Shown piece by piece: positions 9,555 to 17,583 of a DNA stretch of 64,000 nt. The stretch is taken from the NCBI RefSeq assembly GCF_008064635.1, contig NZ_VRYZ01000001.1, forward strand, positions 496,001-560,000. Direction: 5' to 3'. Both the position numbers and the translations under genes were made by a program. The notes below the pieces were generated by a model. The model ran no database searches. It was not told the origin of the DNA and saw nothing but the letters and a program-made list of their open reading frames with translations. The stretch is from Parahaliea aestuarii (GTDB lineage Bacteria; Pseudomonadota; Gammaproteobacteria; Pseudomonadales; Halieaceae). The first letter of the stretch is position 1, and each line of letters begins with the position of its first letter.

Positions 9555-12074
9555 ATGAGTGAAGAAAATAGAATTTCCCGGGCGTTAAGTAACCTCTTTG
9601 CCCGTCACCGTATCGTTTTTTGGTATGACGCCAAGCGGGAATTGCGGGATGAGTTCGAGAGACTGGCATTGCCTGACGTTGCGAAGCTGGAGCTTGCGAA
9701 TAACGAATACGGCATTAAATACAAGCTTCTGCGTGAAGAGCCTGAGAAGAAGTTCTTGCTCTACCGCGAAGGGCCTCAGCCTGCGGATCTGGATAACTGG
9801 TTGCTGGACGTACAGCTGGCCCAGGGCGAGTTCCGCACCGATCAGGTAGCCATCTGGTTATCGGAACTGGAGCTCGGCCTGGAGTTCACCGATGTCGTGC
9901 AAGGCCATACGGAATTCTTTCAGGCGAACAAACGCAAGGATGCCCTCAAGAAACTGCTGAGGGCGGATGACACCGCCGGACAGATTCGCCTGAAAATGCT
10001 GGCAGTATGCACCGGAAGTGAGCCGCGCATGGATGCGGTAGTGGAAAGTCTACTGCAGGACCTAGCAGATGATCGAGATGAGAAAATCAGGCTGGCCGGG
10101 CGGTGCAGTCTGGACGGTTTCCTCTGGGAGCAGATGACCCGCTGCTATGGCTACAGGTCCACCGAGCCTGGCATCCGTGATTTCGCCGTTGAGCTCTTCA
10201 AGTCCTGCTATGCAATGACCGTAGGCGGAGCGGGTGGCGACAGTCAGGTGAATTTGACCGGTGACGCCCTGGTATTTCTCAAGCGTTGGAAGGACAGTCG
10301 TCAGTTCGAAAGTAGTTTCGAGACCCTCTCGGCGGAATGTGCCGAGGTGCTCGGAATAGAGCAGGATCTGGCCAAGCGGGATTTCCGTGAGTTGATCGAA
10401 CTCGATTATTTCCTCCTGATCGACCAGAAGATCATCAGCGACCTGGTGCGAGCGGTGGCGGCCCGTACGGCCTCTAGCGGTGATGTGGCAATCTGGGTCC
10501 GCCAGCGGCGGCAAGGCCACTGGTATCGCGAATTCCAGCATTTGTACGAGGCGCTCGATTACGCCGCCCAGTTCACGCTCGTCCTGGGAGAAGCCAAGCT
10601 CAGCATGGACAGCCTAGCTGAAGGTATTCAGCGCTATAGCCGCTTTTGGTATAAGCTCGATCAGCTCTACCGCAAGTTCACCTACCATGTGCGCATGTCG
10701 GGCCAGGCGTCTTTGATGGGCAGCCTGACCGACCAGATCGAAAATCTCTACACCAACAACTTCCTGCTGAAACTGGGCGATTGCTTCCAGACTTTCGTGG
10801 ATTCGGCATCAGAATGGGAAGCCTTCCCCGTACGAAAGCAAAGTGAATTCTTCGAGCACTGGGTAAGGCCTTTCCTGCGCAAAGACAACAAGGTATGCGT
10901 AATCATTTCCGATGCCATGCGCTATGAGATTGGTGAAGAGTTGTTAGGCCTGATCCGCCAGGAGGATCGTTACAGCGCGGAACTGGAGCCGGTGCTTTCG
11001 ATGTTGCCGAGTTATACCCAGATTGGCATGGCGGCACTGTTACCCGGCGTGGAGTTGGTGATTGCTGACAATGAAACCGGCACTGTGCTGGTAGATGGGC
11101 AAAGCTCCCAGGGTACCGCTAACCGTACGAAGATCCTGCAGTCCGCACTTCAGGGAAGGGGGGCAGCAGTTACCGCGGAAACCTTCATGCAACTTGATCG
11201 CGACGGGAGTCGCGACTTGTTGAAAAGCAACGATGTTATCTATATCTACCATAATCGCATCGATCATACCGGTGACAAGATGCACTCGGAAGGACAGGCC
11301 TTCGAAGCCGCGGAGAGCACCCTGGACGATATAGTCAGATTGGTAAAGAAACTCACAGCAGCGAACGCAAGCAATATTCTGGTCACTGCTGATCATGGAT
11401 TTATTTATCAGGACCGCACACTGGAAGAGAGCGATTTTGCTGATGTAGAGGCCAGGGGTGACGTTGTTTTCTACCGGGATCGTCGATTCGTACTGGGTAA
11501 GGAACTCGTAGAGACATCCAGCCTGCGCAAATTCACCTCCGATCAGCTTGGCCTTGGAGGGGAGGTGGAGGTGCAGATCCCCAAGTCAATCAATCGCTTG
11601 CGCCTGAAGGGCTCTGGTAGTCGTTTTGTACATGGAGGGGCGACATTACAGGAAGTCGTTGTGCCGGTCCTCAAGATCAACAAGAAGCGCCAGAGCGATG
11701 TTGCCGCCGTCGAAGTAGACATCCTGCGTGGATCCAGTTCGGTGATAACTTCCGGGCAGTTGGCGGTGACCCTGTACCAGGCTGCCCCGGTGACGGACAA
11801 AATCCAGGCTCGCGTGCTGAGGGCTGGTATTTACACCACAGCCGGCGAACTGATCTCAGACAGCCATGACCTTAGCTTCGACTTGAGTTCAGACAATCCC
11901 CGGGAGCGGGAGCTGCAGATCCGGTTCGTGCTGACCCGAAAAGCCGATGAGGCTAACGGTCAAGAGGTCATCCTTCGGTTGGACGAAAAGCATGCCGGAA
12001 CCTCTCATTATAAGGAGTACAAGTCGCTGCGCTATGTGATGCGGCGTTCATTCACCAGTGACTTTGATTTCTGA
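9555..12074 (+). CDS. pglZ: BREX type 1 alkaline phosphatase-like protein PglZ (BrxZ)
   Basis: An 839-aa protein of the PglZ family. The alkaline-phosphatase-superfamily core carries metal-binding motifs: ISDAMRYEIGEEL with Asp453, YHNRIDHTGD near 570, and TADHGF with Asp613-His614. The ~430-residue N-terminal helical region and the C-terminal beta-rich region match the BREX-1 form. PglZ is essential for BREX methylation and phage exclusion and is thought to act with PglX; related PglZ proteins have metal-dependent nuclease or phosphodiesterase activity. The ATG lies 59 nt after the reverse transcriptase stop, in a gap with AATTGT/ACAATT inverted repeats. The next gene begins 19 nt after the PglZ stop. 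Confidence 0.95.
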   Translation: MSEENRISRALSNLFARHRIVFWYDAKRELRDEFERLALPDVAKLELANNEYGIKYKLLREEPEKKFLLYREGPQPADLDNWLLDVQLAQGEFRTDQVAIWLSELELGLEFTDVVQGHTEFFQANKRKDALKKLLRADDTAGQIRLKMLAVCTGSEPRMDAVVESLLQDLADDRDEKIRLAGRCSLDGFLWEQMTRCYGYRSTEPGIRDFAVELFKSCYAMTVGGAGGDSQVNLTGDALVFLKRWKDSRQFESSFETLSAECAEVLGIEQDLAKRDFRELIELDYFLLIDQKIISDLVRAVAARTASSGDVAIWVRQRRQGHWYREFQHLYEALDYAAQFTLVLGEAKLSMDSLAEGIQRYSRFWYKLDQLYRKFTYHVRMSGQASLMGSLTDQIENLYTNNFLLKLGDCFQTFVDSASEWEAFPVRKQSEFFEHWVRPFLRKDNKVCVIISDAMRYEIGEELLGLIRQEDRYSAELEPVLSMLPSYTQIGMAALLPGVELVIADNETGTVLVDGQSSQGTANRTKILQSALQGRGAAVTAETFMQLDRDGSRDLLKSNDVIYIYHNRIDHTGDKMHSEGQAFEAAESTLDDIVRLVKKLTAANASNILVTADHGFIYQDRTLEESDFADVEARGDVVFYRDRRFVLGKELVETSSLRKFTSDQLGLGGEVEVQIPKSINRLRLKGSGSRFVHGGATLQEVVVPVLKINKKRQSDVAAVEVDILRGSSSVITSGQLAVTLYQAAPVTDKIQARVLRAGIYTTAGELISDSHDLSFDLSSDNPRERELQIRFVLTRKADEANGQEVILRLDEKHAGTSHYKEYKSLRYVMRRSFTSDFDF

Positions 12075-12093
12075 AGGAATAGGGAGACATCTG

Positions 12094-13254
12094 GTGAAAG
12101 CATTGAACGCCGCGGTTCAAACTGGAGATCTCTCAGCAGTCACCACGATATTGAGTGGTGAGGCAGAGACCTGTGTTGATCCCGCCGAGCTTAGCGGTCC
12201 CCTGTTTAGATTGGCCTTGGAATCCGGTTTTAAGGCCATCGCTTGTACTTTGATGATGGATGGATATTTCGACCCAAACGCAGAGACCGGCGAATCTTTG
12301 CGTCAGGCAATCAAGTTAGGCTATCTGGATATTGCCGCTGAGCTCATTGAGAAGGGAGCAAATCCCAACCTTCGTAGCGAGGAGGGCAGCAGCGCGCTAT
12401 TTGTCGCCCTGGAGAGCGAGTGCTTCGACCTGGCTCACCGGATGATTTGTAGCGGAGCTGAGGTAAATATTCGCAATGCGCGCGGCTGGACACCTTTGAT
12501 ATGGGCATCGGTCAAGGGTTATCAGAAAATAGTCGCTTTCCTCATTGATCATGGGGCTGATATTCACATCTGCAATAATGATGGCTGGAATGCCATGGTC
12601 GGTGCTTACTTCAAAAGTCGTACCGAGATTGTGAACCTGCTGATTGAGAAGGGGGCGCGCTTTGGTGAGAAGTATAGAGAAGCGGCGCTGGTATCGGCCT
12701 ACGAGCGGGGTCACTACGATGTTGTGCAGACGTTGGTGGAAGAGGGTGTCAGCGTCAATATCATTGCTACTGACGGCGATCCGCTGCTGCTGTCTGTCAT
12801 TCGACGGGGTGATCTCGCAATCGTTAATCTTTTGCTGGAGCATGGCGGGGATGCAAATGCCCGGTCTGCCAAGGGAAGCCCCGCCCTGTCGGTAGCACTG
12901 AGCAGCAAGCACTATAGTATCGCTGAGCTTTTGCTGGCGAAGGGGGCGGAAGTCAATATCAGCGACGAGAATGGGTTAACACCGTTCATACAAGCCGCCA
13001 GTTTTGGGCACTCTGAGCTCTGTAAGTCTCTTCTCGATAAGGGAGCGGCGATCAACCACCATGTAAAAAATCATTACACGGCCCTCTTGGGTGCTGCAGG
13101 TAACGGGCATTTAGAAGCCGTACAAGTGCTGGTTGCTGCCGGTGCGGATTTGAACCTGAAAAATTCAAAGGGTATTAGTCCTCGCCGGTTAGCACGGATG
13201 TTCGACTACAGCGAGATCGAAGACCTGTTAGCAACACACGGAGCAATTGACTAG
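12094..13254 (+). CDS. Ankyrin-repeat protein in BREX operon
   Basis: A 386-aa protein made almost entirely of about ten ankyrin repeats (for example GWTPLIWASVKGYQKIVAFL and GAEVNISDENGLTPFIQAAS). It has no signal peptide or membrane segment, so it is cytoplasmic and probably a protein-interaction scaffold or sensor. I chose GTG 12094 because AGGGAGA (12081-12087) precedes it by 6 nt; an upstream in-frame GTG at 12058 lies inside pglZ with no ribosome site. Its stop overlaps the GTG of the next gene, suggesting translational coupling and joint function. Ankyrin proteins are not part of the canonical BREX-1 set. A specific function cannot be assigned. Confidence 0.8.
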   Translation: MKALNAAVQTGDLSAVTTILSGEAETCVDPAELSGPLFRLALESGFKAIACTLMMDGYFDPNAETGESLRQAIKLGYLDIAAELIEKGANPNLRSEEGSSALFVALESECFDLAHRMICSGAEVNIRNARGWTPLIWASVKGYQKIVAFLIDHGADIHICNNDGWNAMVGAYFKSRTEIVNLLIEKGARFGEKYREAALVSAYERGHYDVVQTLVEEGVSVNIIATDGDPLLLSVIRRGDLAIVNLLLEHGGDANARSAKGSPALSVALSSKHYSIAELLLAKGAEVNISDENGLTPFIQAASFGHSELCKSLLDKGAAINHHVKNHYTALLGAAGNGHLEAVQVLVAAGADLNLKNSKGISPRRLARMFDYSEIEDLLATHGAID

Positions 13255-13760
13255 TGATTGCTGAGGCGGAGGTCTTTGACGCCGTGCGTCGGGGCTACGA
13301 GGAGTTTGAAACTGCATCGCCTGTAGAAATTATTGATTACTTTTCCGCAATAGATGATGTGTCTGTAATGGGGCATGTCAATCATATAAAGGGTATTTTA
13401 TTCGAGCAGGAGTATCTGGATGATTTGGCAATGCAGGGGGTCGAGGCTGAAATATTTGAACCGACCAACCACCCAGTCTCAGATATAGCCATATTTGAGG
13501 ATGGCGAAGTGATCGGGGAGTTGCAGCTCAAGGCAACAGAGAGTGCCAGTTATGTAGCTGCCGCCATCGAGGAAAATCCGGACGTTGGCTTTGTGGTGAC
13601 CTCAGAGGTAAGTGCTAGCATGAACAATGATGCGGTGATTGATTCAGGGATAGAGGAAGCTGCACTCGAGGAAGCCGTGGGGAATACGCTTTTTGAAGAA
13701 TCGCTTAATCCAGTTAACCCAATATCGGTTATTGGCTGGCTCCTGGGTCTGCCTTTCTGA
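13254..13760 (+). CDS. Small protein with PD-(D/E)XK-like nuclease motif, paired with ankyrin gene
   Basis: An acidic 168-aa protein I do not recognise as a named family. Residues 51-93 hold a pattern resembling the PD-(D/E)XK nuclease core: Glu51 in a helix, Asp77 (HPVSDIAIF), then Glu89-x-Gln91-x-Lys93 (GELQLK) on the next predicted strand. This spacing is typical of Holliday-resolvase-like and toxin nucleases. The C-terminal ~50 residues end in a hydrophobic stretch (ISVIGWLLGLPF). GTG 13254 overlaps the last base of the ankyrin stop, and brxL starts 24 nt after its stop. A nuclease effector controlled by the ankyrin partner is a reasonable guess; it could instead be a catalytically dead adaptor. 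Confidence 0.6.
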   Translation: MIAEAEVFDAVRRGYEEFETASPVEIIDYFSAIDDVSVMGHVNHIKGILFEQEYLDDLAMQGVEAEIFEPTNHPVSDIAIFEDGEVIGELQLKATESASYVAAAIEENPDVGFVVTSEVSASMNNDAVIDSGIEEAALEEAVGNTLFEESLNPVNPISVIGWLLGLPF

Positions 13761-13784
13761 GCTCAATTTCGTAGAGGACACGTT

Positions 13785-15839
13785 GTGACTCCGTTAGATA
13801 CAAAGATTAATGAGAATTTTCCAGGGCTGGTAGTTCGGAAGGATCTCGTCAAAACGGTGAAGGGCAATGCCATTGTCCCCTCCTACGTGCTCGAGTACCT
13901 CTTGGGTCAGTACTGCGCGACCAGTGATGAGTCGACCATCCAGACTGGCATCGAGACGGTTAAAGAGATCCTTGCCAAACATTACGTTCACCGCAACGAA
14001 GCTGCGCTGGTTCGTTCCAACATCAAGGAAAAGGGCCGGTACAAGGTTATCGACAAAATCGCTGTCGATCTGAATGACAAGATCGATGCTTACGAGGCCA
14101 GCTTTGAGAATCTTGGCATCAAAAAGGTGCTGGTTGATTCAGGTACGGTCAAGAAGCACCCGAAGCTTCTTGTGGGTGGCGTCTGGTGTATTTGTGACCT
14201 GGAGTATTCCTTTAGCGAGGAGGCTGACTCAATTCCCTGGATACTGTCTTCGCTAAAGCCCATCCAGCTCTCTCATTTCGACTACGACAGCTACGTCGAG
14301 GCTAGAAGGCAGTTCACCACCGAGGAATGGATAGATGTACTGCTCCAAAGCATCGGCCTGAATCCTGAAATTTTCGGCCGCCGTAGCAAATTGATCCAGC
14401 TCGTTCGTTTAATTCCCTTCTGCGAGAGGAACTATAACCTGATCGAGCTCGGTCCGAAGGGCACGGGCAAATCCCATATATTCTCTGAGTTCTCTCCCCA
14501 TGCGACGCTCGTTTCGGGGGGGGAGGCCACTTTGGCCAAGCTGTTCATCAATAACACCACGGGAAAGATTGGCCTTGTGGGGTATTGGGATGTAGTAGCC
14601 ATGGACGAATTTGCCGGCAGTAATAAAAAGCCGGACATAAAACTGATCGACACACTCAAGAACTACATGGCCAATAAATCCTTTAACCGCGGGACCGGCC
14701 CCCAGGGTGCTGAAGCCTCGATGGTCTATATCGGCAATACATCCCACAACGTGCCCTATATGCTCAAGCACGATGGCTTGTTCATGGATCTGCCCGAAAC
14801 CTATCGAAATACCGATGGCCAGGCGATACTCGATCGTCTCCACTGGTTTGTGCCTGGCTGGGAGATGGAGAACCTCCGCAGCGAGATGTTCTCCGAGGGG
14901 TTCGGCTTCGTTGTCGACTACCTCGCCGAGGTACTTCGGTCCCTGCGGAACCAGGATTTTTCTGACCGTTACGGCGAACTGTTTGCGCTTTCCAGTGATA
15001 TATCAACTCGCGACCGTGATGGCATCAACAAGACCTTTAGCGGGCTGATGAAAATTCTATTCCCGCACGGTGAAGCTACTCCCGAAGAGATCGAAGAGGT
15101 CCTGCGGTTCTCCATTGAGGGCAGGAAGCGTGTAAAGGACCAACTGATGCGGATCGATCAGACCTATGGGAAAGTCCGCTTTGCTTACCAGGCAGAAGAC
15201 GGTGAAATGCGGGATGTCACTACCCTCGAAGAAGAGGAGTATCCGAGCTACTACCACCGAACACTCGCTGAAGGTGGGGTAGATGACACAAGTGAAGCGG
15301 TGAAATCAGGCCAAACCCCCGATCAGTCCGAGCCGACCCCGAAAACAGCCGTACTAGGGGAAAAGCATCTTACCTTCCAAGAGAACCAGAAAGGCCCGTC
15401 CTTCGATACGTTGTTCGGCCGCTATCTTGCTGGGGCGAGCACGATCACCGTCACCGATCCGTACATCCGTCTGTTCTATCAAGTGCGCAACTTCATGGAA
15501 TTGCTGGAAACAATTGTCAAGCACAAAGCCCCGGATGAGGAGGTATCCGTTCACCTGGTGACGACTGAAGACGACTTCAAGGGCGAGCAGCAGCGGGATA
15601 ACTTTGAGAGGATCAAGGTGTCCGCAGGCCCGGTGGGAGTGAATTTCACCTGGGAGTTTGACGATACCGGAACGATTCATGCTCGCCACATCATGACTGA
15701 CCACGGCTGGAAAATCGCCCTGGATCGCGGCCTCGACATTTTTCAGCGATATGAGATGAATGATGCCTTTACCTTTGCCAACCGGCTGCAGCAATGCCGG
15801 CCTTGTAAGGCATTTGAGGTGACGTACATCAAAATATGA
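13785..15839 (+). CDS. brxL: BREX type 1 AAA+ protein BrxL
   Basis: A 684-aa BrxL. The N-terminal ~190 residues match the BrxL DNA-binding region, followed by an AAA+ ATPase with Walker A GPKGTGKS at 223-230 and Walker B AMDEFAG with Asp274-Glu275. BrxL forms ring assemblies on DNA and is required for phage restriction, not for methylation. It is often called Lon-like, but residues ~540-684 resemble the phospholipase-D-like MIT_C domain of MITD1 (DPYIRLFYQVRNF, DNA-encoded GWKIALDRGLDIFQR, RPCKAFEVT), and I see no Ser-Lys Lon dyad. GTG 13785 follows TAGAGGA. It is the last gene of the operon and of the island. Confidence 0.92.
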   Translation: MTPLDTKINENFPGLVVRKDLVKTVKGNAIVPSYVLEYLLGQYCATSDESTIQTGIETVKEILAKHYVHRNEAALVRSNIKEKGRYKVIDKIAVDLNDKIDAYEASFENLGIKKVLVDSGTVKKHPKLLVGGVWCICDLEYSFSEEADSIPWILSSLKPIQLSHFDYDSYVEARRQFTTEEWIDVLLQSIGLNPEIFGRRSKLIQLVRLIPFCERNYNLIELGPKGTGKSHIFSEFSPHATLVSGGEATLAKLFINNTTGKIGLVGYWDVVAMDEFAGSNKKPDIKLIDTLKNYMANKSFNRGTGPQGAEASMVYIGNTSHNVPYMLKHDGLFMDLPETYRNTDGQAILDRLHWFVPGWEMENLRSEMFSEGFGFVVDYLAEVLRSLRNQDFSDRYGELFALSSDISTRDRDGINKTFSGLMKILFPHGEATPEEIEEVLRFSIEGRKRVKDQLMRIDQTYGKVRFAYQAEDGEMRDVTTLEEEEYPSYYHRTLAEGGVDDTSEAVKSGQTPDQSEPTPKTAVLGEKHLTFQENQKGPSFDTLFGRYLAGASTITVTDPYIRLFYQVRNFMELLETIVKHKAPDEEVSVHLVTTEDDFKGEQQRDNFERIKVSAGPVGVNFTWEFDDTGTIHARHIMTDHGWKIALDRGLDIFQRYEMNDAFTFANRLQQCRPCKAFEVTYIKI

Positions 15840-15903
15840 CAGGATGGACGATTGAAGGCGGCTGTCGTGAGTGAGAGAAGATGCTTGGGGGTATGTTTCC
15901 AAA

Positions 15904-15927
15904 CCTGAGTAACATCCTGAGTAACAT
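15904..15927. repeat. Tandem 12-bp direct repeat near the island end
   Basis: CCTGAGTAACAT occurs twice back to back (15904-15915 and 15916-15927), and ACTAAAA recurs at 15941 and 15951 in the AT-rich run towards the attachment site. Tandem short repeats beside a tyrosine-recombinase attachment core often serve as arm sites for integrase or excisionase; that reading is inference. Confidence 0.6.
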
Positions 15928-15980
15928 TAATTTTAGAATTACTAAAAAATACTAAAATCAAATAGATAGGGCTCATTATA

Positions 15981-16000
15981 AAGTCCCGCCTTCGGCACCA
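15981..16000 (+). other. Attachment-site repeat: 3' end of a tRNA-Leu gene (island right end)
   Basis: The 20 bases AAGTCCCGCCTTCGGCACCA match the T-arm 3' strand, acceptor strand and CCA end of proteobacterial tRNA-Leu genes. No anticodon or D arm precedes them; upstream is AT-rich sequence. A lone tRNA 3' end is what a tyrosine-recombinase island leaves at its distal end. Sequence style changes here: defence genes with lower GC to the left, high-GC host genes after ~16600. The intact tRNA-Leu and the integrase should lie upstream of the window. Confidence 0.75.
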
Positions 16001-16008
16001 TCTTTACT

Positions 16009-16081
16009 CTGAAAGTCCCGCATAGCGCGATTCTCGCGCTTTCAGGGCCATTGCTGGCCCTGGTGGAGCTGTACGTCCACC
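16009..16081. repeat. Three consecutive small hairpins
   Basis: Perfect inverted repeats follow one another: AGCGCGA-TTC-TCGCGCT (16024-16040), with an outer alternative CTGAAAG/CTTTCAG pairing at 16009-16015 and 16039-16045; CAGGGCCA-TTGC-TGGCCCTG (16043-16062); and GGTGGA/TCCACC (16062-16067 and 16076-16081). None has a T-run. They start 8 bases after the tRNA 3' end, so they may be recombination-site or degraded element structure. Confidence 0.5.
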
Positions 16082-16267
16082 GGGATCGCCCGTGTCTACA
16101 TCTCCCGTCATCTTCAAGCACACTCCAATGGCAAGCGTGAACTGCGGAAGTCCACCTGGCATAGCAGCAAGCACTTGGCCCGCCGTTTCGCGCTCAGGTT
16201 TTGGCTACAATGTCAGGCTTTGTTCGAGCAAATTGTATACAGCATGGCGACGATGACGAACCAATAG
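16082..16267 (+). pseudogene. Probable remnant of a tyrosine-recombinase (integrase) N-terminus
   Basis: In one frame this encodes about 61 residues beginning GIARVYISRHLQAHSNGKRE and continuing LRKST, then ALRFWLQCQALFEQ, before a TAG stop. The order (strand with R-V-x-I/V, a K/R-E-L/I-R-K-S-L/T turn, then an A-R-R helix and an LFEQ helix) resembles the N-terminal arm of phage-type integrases. No start codon or catalytic domain is present, so it would be a fragment. Its place just after a tRNA 3' end, where integrase genes normally sit, supports the reading. Similarity is judged by eye only. Confidence 0.4.
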
Positions 16268-16526
16268 AATTGCTCAGCGATCTTGTCACCATCACAGATG
16301 CCCTTGGGAGGCCTCACAGCTTTGATTTCGGTGGCGACAGTAGCCCCGCGCCCCAAGGGGCAAGACAATCAATTTGCGATGGGGGAGAAAGCGCCGCTGG
16401 ACCTCCGAAGCGATCTGTTTAGCGGGAAGTACCCAATGAGCGTAATACAGCGATAGATTCTTTATGTTTGCTAGCGTACAGATAATTTTGCCGCGCTGAA
16501 ATACGATTGTTCGTAATGGATATTGT

Positions 16527-16571
16527 TTCGCAAGGACGCGCAATCAGGGAGATTTATTCGCAAGGACGCGC
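16527..16571. repeat. 15-bp direct repeat pair
   Basis: TTCGCAAGGACGCGC occurs at 16527-16541 and again at 16557-16571, exactly 30 bp apart. Candidate explanations are a duplicated protein-binding site, a short tandem duplication with a diverged second half, or an element edge. No gene lies across it. Confidence 0.6.
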
Positions 16572-16654
16572 TAACAATGAACACCCTCGCCGTATCTCGC
16601 TTGCGGTGGACTGCCGGGAGATTCTGCGGGATTTGCCGGGAGGGCGGGGGAGGG

Positions 16655-16683
16655 GAAAATAGTGGGGCGGCAGTCGCCGCCCC
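16655..16683 (-). terminator. Rho-independent terminator of the PEP-CTERM-like gene
   Basis: On the minus strand an 8-bp perfect stem GGGGCGGC-GACT-GCCGCCCC (16664-16683) is followed by ACTATTTTCCC. It lies 15 bases past the stop codon of the leftward gene. Confidence 0.65.
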
Positions 16684-16697
16684 GGCAGTGGCTGCAA

Positions 16698-17369
16698 TCA
16701 GTGTTGCTTGCGGCGGCGGGCGAAGTACAGGCCCACCAGGCCGAGGCCGAGCAGGGCGGAGCTGCCCGGCGTGGGGACGGGCCTGTCGGTCAGTGATACT
16801 GTGTCAATGAAACCGCCCAGAGTGTTGTCGAGACCGGTAGCGGCAAAGCCCAGGTACATAGTGGCGTTGGTGGCTTCCAGGATGGCCGTGTACTCAACCC
16901 AGTCGTTGTAGTCGGACGATACCTGGTTGGCGATGCTCAGTGGCGACAGGAAGTTACTGGTATCGCCGGTCCAGAGGACGTCGATGCCATTGTCGTTGCT
17001 GCCGTTGTTGGTGCGCGGGCGGTACCAGAAGCTCAAATCGTAGAAGTTGCCAATGATCAGGTCGGTGAGGGTCTGGTACATGACGCTGTTGGTAGAGCCA
17101 CCACCATTGCTGTGAGAGTCCAGCTCGACGTAGTTGCTGCCGCTGTGGGCGGTGACGACGGCATTGGTTTGCAATTCAATACCCGCGCCGGAGTAGGTTT
17201 CCCACTCGCCCGGCAGCGTCTGGTATACGCCCCAGTTGGGGCCTGAGGGGCTGGGGCTGCCTGTCGGCGCGGCTTCAAAATCACCATTCTCGATAAGGTT
17301 GGCATTGGCCATTGAGGCCAGGCCCATCAGGGCGGCGGCGCTCAGTGCTTTGAGAGTCTTTATGGGCAT
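16698..17369 (-). CDS. Exported protein with PEP-CTERM-like sorting signal
   Basis: A 223-aa protein with an N-terminal signal peptide (MPIKTLKALSAAALMGLASM, cleavage near ANA-NL). Its beta-rich body starts NLIENGDFE, as in galactose-binding-like PEP-CTERM and DUF642-type proteins. The C-terminus VPTPGSSALLGLGLVGLYFA followed by RRRKQH has the layout of a PEP-CTERM tail (short motif, transmembrane helix, arginine cluster), but the motif reads PTPG rather than PEP. Such proteins are handled by exosortase/EpsH and often relate to exopolysaccharide or biofilm surfaces. ATG 17369 has only a weak ribosome site. A terminator follows it. The gene stands alone between the island boundary and the flagellar genes. 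Confidence 0.75.
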   Translation of the reverse strand: MPIKTLKALSAAALMGLASMANANLIENGDFEAAPTGSPSPSGPNWGVYQTLPGEWETYSGAGIELQTNAVVTAHSGSNYVELDSHSNGGGSTNSVMYQTLTDLIIGNFYDLSFWYRPRTNNGSNDNGIDVLWTGDTSNFLSPLSIANQVSSDYNDWVEYTAILEATNATMYLGFAATGLDNTLGGFIDTVSLTDRPVPTPGSSALLGLGLVGLYFARRRKQH

Positions 17370-17583
17370 GCTGTCAGTGTCCGTATGCGGGGTTCATTTT
17401 GCCTGGCTACGTGTGCGCAGGGTCCTACGGCGTTTTCAGCAAAAGTCAGGCCAATTCTATAAAACCCTTATAAAACAGAGCGATAACTGAGATCCTTTGT
17501 TCTTCAATGGCCTTTTTGTAAAAGTTTTCGACATTAAAACCATCTCTCTTTATAACTGGATGGTTGGTTTTGTGATGCAGGTC

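Larger units (their letters stand above)
16001..16697. other. Gene-poor boundary region beside the island
   Basis: About 700 bases with no convincing intact gene. It holds a run of hairpins (16009-16081), a short reading frame resembling the N-terminus of a tyrosine recombinase (16082-16267), a 15-bp direct repeat (16527-16541 and 16557-16571), and at its end a terminator for the leftward PEP-CTERM gene. Short open frames at 16201-16422 and 16523-16810 have no ribosome sites or family features and I do not call them. Confidence 0.6.

Noticed and set aside
15960-16000. A full tRNA-Leu gene
   Set aside because: Only the last ~20 bases match; upstream sequence cannot form the anticodon or D arms, so it is an attachment repeat.
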